DNA of 53,903 bases, taken from the NCBI GenBank assembly GCA_902785605.1, contig CACZZL010000015.1:1-53903 (forward strand), written 5' to 3'. The notes under the pieces are model-generated. The model saw nothing but the letters and a program-made list of their open reading frames with translations. It was not told where the DNA came from and did no database searches. The position numbers and the translations under genes are program-made. The DNA is from an uncultured Bacteroidales bacterium. GTDB taxonomy: Bacteria > Bacteroidota > Bacteroidia > Bacteroidales > Paludibacteraceae. Positions 1 through 10,300 of the stretch are shown in pieces; position 1 is the first letter of the stretch, and each line of letters begins with the position of its first letter.

Positions 1-220
1 GTTCCACAACCACTATCGTCCGCAGTTCTACATCCGTACCATGGATGTTACCGGTGAGATCACTCTGCCGGAAGGAACTGAGATGGTAATGCCGGGTGAC
101 AACCTCGAGATCACCGTTAAGCTGATCTACCCGGTTGCTTGCTCTGAGGGTCTGCGCTTCGCTATCCGTGAGGGTGGTCGTACCGTAGGTTCCGGTCAGA
201 TTACCAAACTGATTGACTGA
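1..220 (+). CDS. tuf: Elongation factor Tu, C-terminal end (partial)
   Basis: This is the last 72 residues of EF-Tu, the GTPase that carries aminoacyl-tRNA to the ribosome. Reading from base 2, the frame gives [20 protein letters not shown] and ends [14 protein letters not shown] before TGA at 218-220. These match the last part of domain III, which contacts the tRNA T-arm; the GTPase domain lies upstream of the window. In Bacteroidota tuf is usually followed by tRNA-Trp, secE and nusG, as here, which supports the call. The start is missing only because the window begins inside the gene. Confidence 0.97.
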   Translation, partial: FHNHYRPQFYIRTMDVTGEITLPEGTEMVMPGDNLEITVKLIYPVACSEGLRFAIREGGRTVGSGQITKLID

Positions 221-223
221 TAA

Positions 224-287
224 GTCAAAGTTGAGAGTTGAAAGTTGAGAGTTGAAAGAAGTTTCAAAGTTAAAAGTAGAAAGTACT
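224..287. repeat. Short-period degenerate repeat tract
   Basis: The tuf/tRNA-Trp spacer is built from variants of AGTTGAGAGTTGAAAG repeated with a period of about 7-8 bases. A closely similar tract lies between nusG and rplK (1330-1392). No dyad or promoter consensus is visible. It is one of many tracts of this style in the window (see findings). Confidence 0.75.
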
Positions 288-344
288 TCAACCCAACGCA
301 ACGCACAACAAACCTGCTCGGGGTGTCGAGCCCCGAGCAATTTT

Positions 345-415
345 ACGGAAGTCCTCCAATGGTAGGAGAGCGGTCTCCAAAACCGTCAATGTGGGTTCGA
401 TTCCTGCCTTCCGTG
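345..415 (+). tRNA. tRNA-Trp (CCA anticodon)
   Basis: A full cloverleaf can be drawn. The 7-bp acceptor stem is ACGGAAG (345-351) with CTTCCGT (408-414) and discriminator G415. The D arm surrounds AATGGTA. The anticodon stem GCGGT/ACCGT holds the loop CTCCAAA, with anticodon CCA at 377-379. The T arm GTGGG/CCTGC has the loop TTCGATT. No 3' CCA is encoded. The position between tuf and secE is the usual Bacteroidota arrangement. A GC hairpin (about 318-336, TGCTCGGGG/CCCCGAGCA) lies just upstream. Confidence 0.97.
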
Positions 416-491
416 CTGTTACATTTCGACTTTGGCGTATGCTAGAGCCGAATTGTGGTGCGCAAATAAGAATAATAAAAAATCTACTGAT

Positions 492-692
492 ATGAGTTTT
501 GTAGAAAACGTAAAAGAATCGTACAATGAATTGGTCCACAAAGTGAGCTGGCCGACCCGTAAGGAGCTGGCACAGAGCTCGGTGATAGTATTGATCGCTT
601 CCATAATACTGGCACTGATTGTGTTCGCTATGGATCAATGCTTTGAGTCTCTCATGACGGCTGTGTACGACGGGGTTAGCAAACTGTTCTAA
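492..692 (+). CDS. secE: Preprotein translocase subunit SecE
   Basis: SecE is the small subunit of the SecYEG channel in the inner membrane, where it clamps SecY. The 66-residue product begins MSFVENVKESYNELVHKVSW, contains the SecE signature VSWPTRKEL, and has one C-terminal membrane segment (SSVIVLIASIILALIVFAM). The in-frame ATG at 432 would add 20 unrelated residues right after the tRNA, so I chose the ATG at 492, which gives the usual one-helix SecE length. nusG follows 12 nt later and they are very likely co-transcribed. Confidence 0.95.
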   Translation: MSFVENVKESYNELVHKVSWPTRKELAQSSVIVLIASIILALIVFAMDQCFESLMTAVYDGVSKLF

Positions 693-704
693 GACGTAAT
701 CACT

Positions 705-1256
705 ATGGCAGAGAACAAGAAACAATGGTACGTGCTGCGCGCTATCAGCGGCAAGGAGAACAAAGTGGAGGAGTACATCAACAATGCACTCGTCTCTTCC
801 TCCCTGTTCCGTGAGTATGTGTCGCAAGTACTCATCCCGCGCGAGAAAGTGGTAACCCTCAAAAACGGCAAGCGTGTCGAGAAGGAGCGTAATCTGCTTC
901 CCGGCTACCTGCTCGTGGAGTGCTACCTCTGCGACGAGAGCTTTCCGCTCTTGCGTAACATCCCGAACGTACTAGGCTTCCTGAGTGGTGGTAAGACGAC
1001 CGTCAAACCCGAACCCGTTTCCCAGGCTGAGGTCAACAAACTCGTTGGTCTCGCTTCCGAATCCGAGGCCCGCGCTGCAAGCGAAATCGAATTCCTTGTC
1101 GGCGAGAGCGTCAAAGTGGTAGACGGTCCGTTCAACGGCTTCAAGGGTACTATCCAAGAGGTCGCTGAGGATAAACACAAACTCAAAGTGGTTGTTACGA
1201 TCTTTGATCGCCAGACTCCTCTCGAGCTGGGCTACAACCAGGTAGAAAAAGAGTAG
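705..1256 (+). CDS. nusG: Transcription termination/antitermination factor NusG
   Basis: NusG binds the RNA polymerase clamp, increases processivity and links polymerase with Rho or the ribosome. The 183-residue product has the N-terminal NGN domain (KQWYVLRAISGKENKVEEYI, then LLPGYLLVECYL) and the C-terminal KOW domain (GESVKVVDGPFNGFKGTI) near residues 128-147. Length and architecture are normal for the housekeeping copy; specialised paralogues (UpxY/LoaP type) sit with capsule genes instead. It follows secE and precedes rplK, the standard cluster. Confidence 0.96.
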   Translation: MAENKKQWYVLRAISGKENKVEEYINNALVSSSLFREYVSQVLIPREKVVTLKNGKRVEKERNLLPGYLLVECYLCDESFPLLRNIPNVLGFLSGGKTTVKPEPVSQAEVNKLVGLASESEARAASEIEFLVGESVKVVDGPFNGFKGTIQEVAEDKHKLKVVVTIFDRQTPLELGYNQVEKE

Positions 1257-1329
1257 GAGACCCCGTTACAGGTCGTTAGTCACTACTCGATAGTTTCAAA
1301 TCATTATTAACAGACCAAGGGTGTAATAA

Positions 1330-1392
1330 AGTTTAAAGTTGAAAGTTTAGAGTTGAAAGAAGTTCTAAAGTGGAGAGTTTAAAGTTTAGAGA
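1330..1392. repeat. Short-period degenerate repeat tract
   Basis: The nusG-rplK spacer contains AAAGTTTAAAGTTGAAAG and variants such as AGAGTTGAAAGAAG, with a period of about 7-8 bases. It is very similar to 224-287 although the flanking genes are unrelated. The rest of this 177-nt spacer shows no clear promoter or terminator. Confidence 0.75.
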
Positions 1393-1433
1393 AATCCGTT
1401 TGAAGGTCAAAAACTATTAACAATCGTAAAACT

Positions 1434-1856
1434 ATGGCTAAAGAAATTGCTGGTTTTATCAAACTCCAAATCAAGGGTGGCGCAGCTAACCCTGCACCTC
1501 CGGTAGGCCCGGCGCTGGGTTCGAAGGGTGTGAACATCATGGAGTTCTGCAAACAGTTCAATGCCAGAACGCAAGACAAGGCAGGCAAGGTGTTGCCTGT
1601 AGTAATTACCGTTTATGCGGACAAATCGTTTGACTTCATCGTTAAAACTCCTCCTGTAGCTATCCAGCTCCTCGAGGCAGCTAAAGTGAAGAGCGGTTCC
1701 GATCAGCCGAACCGTACCAAGGTGGCTACTATCACCGAGGAGCAGGCTCAAGCAATCGCACAGGACAAGATGGTGGACCTCAACTGCTTCACCGTTGAGT
1801 CGGCTCTCAAAATGGTCAAAGGTACTGCTCGCAGTATGGGTATCGTAGTTAAGTAA
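1434..1856 (+). CDS. rplK: Large ribosomal subunit protein uL11
   Basis: L11 binds 23S rRNA at the GTPase-associated centre and organises the stalk base. The 140-residue product starts [20 protein letters not shown] and contains the conserved [20 protein letters not shown], with the rRNA-binding C-terminal domain ending [11 protein letters not shown]. Length is normal and the frame is unbroken, unlike its neighbour rplA, which starts 25 nt downstream. Confidence 0.97.
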   Translation: MAKEIAGFIKLQIKGGAANPAPPVGPALGSKGVNIMEFCKQFNARTQDKAGKVLPVVITVYADKSFDFIVKTPPVAIQLLEAAKVKSGSDQPNRTKVATITEEQAQAIAQDKMVDLNCFTVESALKMVKGTARSMGIVVK

Positions 1857-1881
1857 TCAACTTCAATTCACATCAACAATT

Positions 1882-2537
1882 ATGGCAAAACTGACAAAAA
1901 AACAGAAGCTTGCTGCTGAGAAAATTGAAGCTGGTAAGCTGTACACCATCGAAGAGGCAGCTGCTCTCGTTAAAGAGATCACTACCACCAAGTTCGATGC
2001 AAGCGTAGATATCGACGTACGTCTGGGCGTTGACCCGCGTAAGGCTAACCAAATGGTTCGCGGCGTCGTTGCACTCCCTAACGGAACAGGTAAAGTTGTT
2101 CGCGTTCTCGCATTGTGTACTCCGGATCAGGAAGCAGCTGCTAAAGAGGCAGGTGCAGACTATGTAGGTCTGGATGAATATATTGAAAAGATCAAAGGTG
2201 GATGGACGGACATTGACGTCATCATCACCCAACCTCAGATCATGGGTAAGATCGGTGCTCTCGGTCGCGTGCTCGGTCCTCGCGGACTCATGCCGAACCC
2301 CAAGAGCGGTACCGTTACCATGGACGTAGCGACTTCAAGGTTGACAAGTTCGGTATTGTACATACCTCCATCGGTAAAGTAAGTTTCGCGCCTGAGAAGA
2401 TCGCTGAGAACGCACTCGCGTTCATCGAAACCATCAAGCACCTCAAACCGGCTGTATCGAAAGGTGAGTACATCAAGAGCGTTTATCTTTCCAGCACAAT
2501 GAGTCAGGGTATTAAGATCGATACCAAATCGCTTTAA
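1882..2537 (+). pseudogene. rplA: Ribosomal protein uL1, internally deleted and frameshifted
   Basis: L1 forms the mobile L1 stalk that handles deacylated tRNA and can repress its own operon. The first frame (1882-2330) reads [20 protein letters not shown] through [20 protein letters not shown] to DVA. From base 2331 the protein continues in another frame as [19 protein letters not shown] and ends GIKIDTKSL with TAA at 2535-2537. Against the usual family sequence, a stretch of about 11 residues (the KAVKEV..GKI helix) is missing at the junction. The frame change fits loss of a number of bases equal to 1 modulo 3, for example 34. As written the first frame stops at 2382 after 166 residues. Both sides are otherwise well conserved, so this looks recent or artificial. 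A sequencing/assembly fault is my preferred explanation. Confidence 0.9.
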
Positions 2538-2559
2538 TCTCTAAAAACAACAGACAAGT

Positions 2560-3090
2560 ATGAAAAAGGAAGATAAAAATCTCGTCATTGAAGCCCTGGG
2601 CGCACAACTGGCTGAGTATTCGCATTTCTACCTCGTTAACATCGAGGGTCTGGATGCTGCGAAGACCAGCGATCTGCGTCGTGCGTGCTTCAAACAGGAC
2701 ATCAAACTCTTGGTAGCTAAGAACACATTGCTCCAGAAAGCGCTCGAGAAAAAGGGCGTAGAGGCAAACATCTTCGAGGCACTCAAGGGTAACACCGCTC
2801 TCATGCTTAGCAACACCGGAAACGCTCCGGCTAAACTCATCAAAGAGTTCACCAAAGGCGACAAGACCGGTGAGGCTAAACCGCAACTCAAAGCTGCTTA
2901 CGTAGAAGAGACTGTTTACGTAGGTAAGCAAAACCTCGACTTCCTCTGCACTATCAAGTCCAAGAACGAACTTATCGCAGACCTGGTTGCACTGCTCCAG
3001 AGCCCGGCGAAGAACGTTGTTTCTGCACTGCAGAGCGGTCAAAACACCATCCACGGCGTACTTCAAACTCTCGAAGAGCGCGCCGCTTAA
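2560..3090 (+). CDS. rplJ: Large ribosomal subunit protein uL10
   Basis: L10 anchors L7/L12 dimers to the stalk base. The 176-residue product begins MKKEDKNLVIEALGAQLAEY, includes the rRNA-binding domain with FKQDIKLLVAKNTLL, and ends in the helix that holds L7/L12 (SALQSGQNTIHGVLQTLEER). Length is typical and the frame is intact. It starts 22 nt after the rplA stop and is followed 45 nt later by rplL. Confidence 0.96.
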   Translation: MKKEDKNLVIEALGAQLAEYSHFYLVNIEGLDAAKTSDLRRACFKQDIKLLVAKNTLLQKALEKKGVEANIFEALKGNTALMLSNTGNAPAKLIKEFTKGDKTGEAKPQLKAAYVEETVYVGKQNLDFLCTIKSKNELIADLVALLQSPAKNVVSALQSGQNTIHGVLQTLEERAA

Positions 3091-3135
3091 ACAATCAATT
3101 AACTGAAAAAATAAACACTTAAAATTTATAAGACA

Positions 3136-3455
3136 ATGGCAGATCTTAAAGTTATTGCTGAAACATTAGTTAACCTTACCGTTAAGGAAGTAAATGAACT
3201 CGCTACTATCCTCAAAGCGCTGCTGCTGAGGCTGCAGAGGAGAAGACCTCGTTCGACGTAGTACTGAAGAGCGCAGGTGCTAACAAGCTCCAGGTTGTTA
3301 AGGCCGTTAAAGAGCAAACCGGTCTCGGCCTGAAAGAGGCTAAGGACATCGTAGACGCTGCTCCGGCTAACGTTAAGGAAGGCGTTGACAAAGCTACCGC
3401 TGAGGCTTTGAAGAAAGCTCTCGAAGAGGTAGGTGCTGAGGTAGAACTCAAGTAA
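3136..3455 (+). pseudogene. rplL: Ribosomal protein bL12 (L7/L12), hinge deleted and frameshifted
   Basis: L7/L12 is the multicopy stalk protein that recruits translation GTPases. The start frame gives [20 protein letters not shown] followed by ELATILK. From about 3220 the protein continues in another frame as [20 protein letters not shown] through the conserved C-terminal domain to GAEVELK and TAA at 3453-3455. What is missing is the rest of the first domain and most of the Ala-rich hinge. Total length is 320 nt, about 55 nt short of a usual gene, and the shift fits a loss equal to 1 modulo 3. The protein is essential, so a real null is unlikely. As with rplA and rpoB, an assembly error across a low-complexity or variable stretch is the likely cause. 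Confidence 0.9.
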
Positions 3456-3490
3456 TACCCCCAAGGCCAACCACCTAAATCGGGTGGAAT

Positions 3491-3527
3491 AGGTTTAGAT
3501 TCCCACGCAAAATGGGAGTCTAAACCT
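3491..3527 (+). terminator. Hairpin between rplL and rpoB (terminator or attenuator)
   Basis: AGGTTTAGA...TCTAAACCT plus TCCCA/TGGGA give a stem of about 15 pairs with the loop CGCAAAA, followed by TTTTCT. A smaller hairpin CCACC/GGTGG lies just upstream (about 3470-3487). The place between rplJL and rpoBC is where partial termination is expected, so attenuation that lowers rpoBC relative to ribosomal protein mRNA is plausible. The remainder of the 233-nt spacer is AT-rich with no convincing promoter. Confidence 0.75.
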
Positions 3528-3688
3528 TTTCTGCTCAATAGGACAGAATGTTTAAAAAACTGAAATATTTGGTAATTATTATAGGGTGAATGTTAAATTA
3601 ATATAAAAAATCTCACCGACGATTTAGATTTAAATTATTCATTACCAACAGTTTAATTCTGTTAAACAATTATCAACCATATAAAATA

Positions 3689-6600
3689 ATGGCTACAAAC
3701 AAAAAACAGCAGAGAGTCAATTTCAGTCGTATGCAAAAGCATATGCCTTATCCTGACTTTCTGGAGATTCAGTTGAAGTCCTTCGCGGATTTTGTTCAGA
3801 TGGATTCGACCCCTGAGCAGCGTCGTAAAGAGGGACTCTTTAAGGTATTCTCGGAGAACTTCCCGATCCAGGATACCCGCAACAGTTTCACGCTGGCTTT
3901 CTTGGACTACAGCGTTGACCGTCCCCGCTACTCCATCGAGGAGTGCATCAAACGCGGTCTCACTTATTCTGTGCAACGGTGCCGAGCGTGTCGTAGTAAG
4001 TCAGTTGCACCGTTCACCGGGCGTGTTCTTCGGCACCTCGATGCACAGCAACGGTACCAAGCTCTATTCGGCCCGTATCATCCCGTTCCGCGGTTCGTGG
4101 ATCGAGTTCGCGACCGATATCAACAAGGTCATGTATGCTTACATCGACCGTAAGAAGAAATTGCCGGTAACCACCCTCCTGCGTGCCATCGGTTTTGAGT
4201 CCGACAAGGACATCCTCAACTGCTTCGACCTCGCCGAAGAGGTCAAAGTGAACCGCGAGACGCTGCAGGCTTGTCTCGGTCGTAAGTTGGCCGGAGACGT
4301 GATGCGTGCCTGGGTCGAGGACTTCGTTGATGAAGACACCGGTGAGGTGAGCTCCATCGAGCGTAACACCATCGTCGTTGAGCGTGAAGAGGAACTGACT
4401 CCGGACACCCTGGAGACCATCCTCGAGTCCGGCTCCAAGACCATCCTCCTCCACAAACAGGAGGAGCGCGAGAACGATTTCGCTATCATCTTCAACACCC
4501 TGCAGAAAGACCCGGCTAAGACGGAGAAAGAGGCTGTCCTCTACATCTACCGTCAGTTGCGTAATGCCGAGCCGGCCGATGATGCTACGGCACGTGAGAT
4601 GATCCAGAACCTGTTCTTCTCGCAGAAGCGCTATGACCTCGGTGAGGTAGGACGTTACCGTATCAACCGTAAGCTCAATATGTCCATCCCCGACGACGTC
4701 CGCGTGTTGACCAAAGAGGACATGATCGAGATCATCAAGTACCTCGTTTCCCTCATCAACTCCAACGCCGAAGTGGACGATATCGACCACCTCTCGAACC
4801 GTCGTGTTCGTACGGTCGGTGAGCAACTGTTCAACCAGTTCGGTATCGGTCTGGCTCGTATGGCCCGCACCGTTCGCGAGCGTATGAACGTTCGTGACAA
4901 CGAGGTGTTCACCCCGACCGACCTGATTAACGCTAAGTCTATCTCGTCCATCATCAACTCCTATTTCGGTACCAACGCGCTGAGCCAGTTCATGGACCAG
5001 CAGAATCCGCTCGCCGAGATCACCCACAAACGTCGTATGTCGGCTCTGGGTCCCGGCGGTCTGAGTCGTGACCGTGCCGGATTCGAGGTGCGAGACGTAC
5101 ACTACACCCACTACGGACGTCTCTGTCCGATCGAGACACCGGAAGGACCGAACATCGGTCTGATCTCCTCCATGTGTATCTACGCCAAGATCAACGATCT
5201 CGGATTCATCGAGACCCCGTATCGTAAGGTCGCAGACAGCATGGTGGACCTCGATAACGACCACGTCATCTACCTCTCCGCAGAGGACGAGGAGAACCAG
5301 GTCGTAGCACAGGGTAACGCACCGCTCCGCGAGGACGGTTCGTTCATCCGCTCCAAGGTGAAGACCCGTCTCGGTGCCGACTTCCCTGTTGTAGCACCGT
5401 CGGAGGTCAACCTCATGGACGTAGCGCCCTGTCAGATCGCTTCCGTCGCTGCAGCACTCATTCCGTTCCTCGAGCACGATGATGCCCACCGTGCCCTCAT
5501 GGGATCGAACATGATGCGTCAGGCCGTACCGCTCATCACCTCCGAGGCTCCGATCGTCGGAACCGGTATTGAGGACCAGCTCGTCACCGACAGCCGCACA
5601 CAACTCGTGGCTGAGGGTAACGGAACCGTTACCTATGTCGATGCCGACATCATCCGCATCAAGTACGACCGCTCCGAAGAGGACGAGCTCATCAGCTTCG
5701 ACTCCCCCGAGAAAGAGTACAAGATGCCTAAGTTCGAGAAAACGAACCAGAACACGACCATCGACCTCCACCCGCTCGTTCGTAAGGGCGACAAGGTAGA
5801 GAAAGGTCAGATCCTCACCGAGGGTTATGCCACCCAAGGCGGCGAACTGGCACTCGGTAAGAACCTCAAGGTCGCTTATATCCCTTGGAAAGGTTACAAC
5901 TACGAGGATGCTATCGTGCTCTCCGAGCGTATCGTACGCGAAGATATGTACACCTCCGTACACGTCGTTGAGCAGCTGCTCGAGGTGCGTGACACCAAAC
6001 GCGGTATGGAGGAGTTCACAGCCGATATCCCGAACGTGTCCGAGGACGCAACGAAGGACCTCGACGAGAACGGTATCATTCGTATCGGTGCCTACATCCA
6101 GCCGGGTGATATCCTGATTGGTAAGATCACCCCGAAGGGTGAGACCGATCCGAGTCCGGAGGAGAAGCTCCTCAAGGCCATCTTCGGTGACAAAGCCGGT
6201 GATGTCAAGGATGCCTCCCTCAAGGCCAGCCCGTCCCTCGACGGTGTGATCATCGACAAGAAACTCTACTGCCGCGCGAACAAAGACCGCAAGCAGAAGA
6301 TGGACGACAAAGTCACCCTCGCCGACATGGACAATAAGTTCAAAACACAAGCCGAGGCACTGCGTGAGGTGCTGATCAACAAGCTCTACACGCTGCTCAA
6401 CGGCCGTCAGGCTGTCAGCGTGAAGGATATCCTCGGTACCGAACTCATCGCCAAAGGACAGCACTTCAGCAAGGAGCGTCTCAACGAGATCGACTTCTTC
6501 TCCGTACTGCTCGAGGGTTGGACCGCAGACGAGCACAAGAACGAACTCGTCGCTCAGTGCGTGATCAACTACATCGCTAAATACAAAGAGATGGACGCGC

Positions 6601-7379
6601 AACTCAAGCGCGATAAGTTCAACCTCACCATCGGTGACGAACTGCCTAACGGTATCATCCAGATGGCGAAGGTCTATATCGCAAAGCGTCGTAAGATCCG
6701 CGTAGGTGATAAGATGGCCGGTCGTCACGGTAACAAGGGTATCGTCTCCAAGATCGTGCGTGTCGAAGACATGCCGTTCCTCGCAGATGGTACGCCGGTA
6801 GATATCGTCCTCAACCCGATGGGTGTGCCTTCTCGTATGAACATCGGTCAGATCTTCGAGGCTGTGCTCGGTTGGGCAGGTGCCGAACTGGGTGTTAAGT
6901 TCTCGACCCCGATCTTCGACGGTTGTACGATGGAGCAGCTCGACGAGTGGACCGACAAAGCCGGTCTGCCCCGCGGTGGTAAGACCCAGCTCTACGATGG
7001 TGAGACGGGCGAACCGTTCGACCAGATGGCTACCGTCGGTGTGACCTACTTCATGAAACTCGGTCACATGGTCGATGATAAGATGCACGCACGTTCGATC
7101 GGCCCGTACAGCCTCATTACCCAGCAGCCGCTCGGTGGTAAGGCACAGTTCGGTGGTCAGCGTTTCGGTGAGATGGAGGTTTGGGCACTCGAGGCACACG
7201 GTGCTGCACACGTGCTCCAGGAGATCCTCACCATCAAGTCCGATGACGTCACCGGTCGTGCACGTACATACGAAGCAATTGTCAAAGGTGAGAACTTCCC
7301 GACACCGGGTCTGCCCGAGTCGCTCAACGTGCTCCTGCACGAACTCCAAGGTCTCGCTCTTAGTATCAACATGGAATAA
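3689..7379 (+). pseudogene. rpoB: RNA polymerase beta subunit, N-terminal deletion/frameshift
   Basis: RpoB forms one jaw of the RNA polymerase active cleft. The start frame gives [20 protein letters not shown] through [14 protein letters not shown] (about 95 residues). From about 3976 the protein resumes in another frame as [20 protein letters not shown] and runs unbroken to LALSINME (about 1134 residues). It includes the rifampicin-region sequence [27 protein letters not shown] and [11 protein letters not shown]. About 41 residues (between TYSV and NGAER) are absent and the frame changes by a loss equal to 2 modulo 3. The sum, about 1270, is the normal Bacteroidales length. The gene is essential, so a genuine break is hard to accept. 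Likely co-transcribed with rpoC 15 nt downstream. Confidence 0.92.
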
Positions 7380-7394
7380 GGAAGGACAAGAAAT

Positions 7395-10300
7395 ATGGCT
7401 TTTAAACAAGAAAACAAGAAAACCGGTTTCACCAAGATTTCCATTGGACTCGCTTCCCCGGATGAGATCATGCAGATCTCCTCGGGCGAGGTGCTCAAAC
7501 CGGAAACGATTAACTATCGTACCTACAAACCCGAACGAGACGGTTTGTTCTGTGAGCGTATCTTCGGTCCGACCAAAGATTACGAGTGCCACTGCGGTAA
7601 GTACAAACGTATCCGTTACAAAGGTATCGTCTGCGAGCGTTGCGGCGTAGAGGTAACCGAGAAGAAAGTGCGTCGTGAGCGTATGGGTCACATCAAACTC
7701 GTCGTTCCCGTAGCACACATCTGGTATCTCCGCTCGTTGCCGTCTAAGATGGCTGCGCTGCTCGGTATCCCGACCAAGAAACTCGAAACCGTCATCTACT
7801 ACGAGAAATACCTCGTCGTACGTGCCGGTGCCCTCGATGGTCAGGAGATCGGCGAGAAGCACGAGACCGATAAGAACCGCCTCCCGATCGAGGACAAGAT
7901 GCTCCTGGATGAGGATCAGTACCAGCAAGTAATGGCTATCATGCCGGAAGGCAATGATCTGCTTGAGGATACCGATCCCAACAAGGTCATCATCAAGATG
8001 GGTGCGGAGGCCGTTTACGACCTGCTCGCTAACCTCGATCTCGATGCCCTCAGCTACGAGCTGCGCGCAACAGCCGACAAATCGTCGTCCGTACAGCGTC
8101 GTCAGGAGGCCCTCAAGCGTCTCCAGGTAGTCGAGGCTTTCCGTGCGTCGAACGGTAAGAACCGCCCCGAGTGGATGATCCTCCAGGCGATCCCTGTGAC
8201 TCCTCCGGAGCTCCGCCCGCTCGTACCGCTGGATGGTGGACGTTTTGCGACCTCCGACCTCAACGACCTCTATCGTCGTGTCATCATCCGTAACAACCGT
8301 CTCAAACGACTCGTCGAGATCAAAGCACCGGATGTCATCCTCCGCAACGAGAAGCGTATGCTTCAGGAGGCAGTCGACTCCCTGTTCGACAACAGCCGTA
8401 AGACGACCGCGATGAAGTCCGAGGCCAACCGCCCGCTCAAGTCCCTTTCTGACTCCCTCAAGGGTAAACAGGGACGTTTCCGTCAGAACCTGCTCGGTAA
8501 ACGTGTAGACTATTCTGCTCGTTCGGTTATCGTCGTAGGTCCGGAACTCAAGATGCACGAGTGCGGTCTGCCGAAAGAGATGGCAGCGGAACTCTACAAA
8601 CCGTTCATCATCCGTAAGCTCATCGAGCGCGGTATCGTTAAGACCGTCAAATCGGCGAAGAAGATCATCGACCGTCGTGAGCCGGTCATCTACGAGATCC
8701 TCGAGCACGTCATGGAAGGACACCCTGTCCTCCTCAACCGTGCTCCGACACTGCACCGTCACGGTATTCTGGCTTTCCAGCCGAAGATGATCGAGGGTAA
8801 GGCTATTCAGCTCCACCCGCTGGCTTGTGCCGGCTTCAACGCCGACTTCGATGGTGACCAGATGGCAGTACACTTGCCGCTCTCTAACGAGGCCATCCTC
8901 GAGGCACAGCTCCTCATGCTCGGCTCGCATAACATCCTCGACCCGGCGAACGGTAACCCGATCACCGTACCGTCACAGGATATGATCCTCGGTCTGTATT
9001 ATATTACCAAGGAACGCGAGGGCGTACGCGGAGAAGGACTCGTCTTCTACTCCGAAGAGGAAGCGCTCATCGCCCTCAACGAGGGTCGTTGTGACATCCA
9101 CGCCAAGGTCAAAGTGCGTGTCAACGGCGAACTGATCGAGACCACTCCGGGCCGCGTCATTGTCAACCAATACGTACCGGCTGAGATCGGCTACCAGAAC
9201 GCCCTCATGAAGAAAGGTGCTGTCAAGTCCATCATCTCCAAGGTCATCAAGACCTGTGGTGTGGCTCGCGCTGCACAGTTCCTCGACGACATCAAGGACC
9301 TCGGTTACTATCGCGCTTTCCGCGGTGGTCTGAGCTTCAACCTCAACGATATCCTCATTCCGGAGGAGAAGAAAGCCCTCATCGACAAGGGTAACGAAGC
9401 AGTCGATAACATCAACATGCTGTACTCCATCGGTGAGTTCTCCGATGACCAACGTTACCGTCAGACTGTCGATACATGGAAGAACATCGACGAGGAACTG
9501 AAGACCATCCTGATGAAGCACATGAAAGAGGCCAACCAGGGCTTCAACTCCGTGTACATGATGATGGACTCCGGTGCCCGTGGTAACGAGCAGCAGATCA
9601 AACAGCTCGCCGGTATCCGTGGTATCATGGCTAAGCCGTTGAAAGCCGGTGCAACCGATACCCGTCCGGAAATCGAGAACCCGGTCCTCGCGAACTTCAA
9701 AGAAGGTATGTCCGTGCTCGAGTACTTCATCTCTACCCACGGTGCCCGTAAGGGTCTGGCCGATACCGCTCTGAAGACCGCCGATGCCGGTTACCTCACC
9801 CGTCGTCTCGTCGATGTATCGCACGATGTGATCATCAACGAAGAGGACTGCGGTACCCTGCGTGGTCTGACCGCACGTGCTATCAAGGACGCCAACGGTC
9901 ACGTCATCGCTTCCCTCACACTCCGTATCCTCGGTCGTGTATCTGTACACGATATCCATGATAACGAGGGTAATCTCATCGTCGCATCCGGCGAAGAGAT
10001 CCGCGAGCCGCAGTGCGAAGCAATCGAAGCAGCCGGTATCGAAGAGGTCGAGATCCGCTCGGTACTCACCTGCGAATCTAAACACGGTGTCTGCGCGAAG
10101 TGTTACGGACGTAACCTCGCTTCCCGTAAGATGGTTCAGAAAGGTGAGGCAGTCGGTGTCATCGCTGCACAGGCCATCGGTGAGCCGGGTACACAGCTGA
10201 CCCTCCGTACCTTCCACTCGGGAGGTCTGGCAGGAGGTGCTGCGGCTCAAGGTACCTACGAACTGACTCGTGACGGTGTCGTTGAGATCGAAGATCTTCG

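Noticed and set aside
3564-3571. AATATTTG as a promoter for rpoB
   Set aside because: The first base mismatches and no TTTG lies 20 nt upstream, so rpoB is more likely fed by read-through past the hairpin at 3491.
4014-8930. 1638-codon open frame antisense to rpoB/rpoC
   Set aside because: It is a shadow frame produced by strong codon bias of rpoB/rpoC. The protein is repetitive in Leu/Asp/Val/Thr with no known domain, and no promoter or start context is present.
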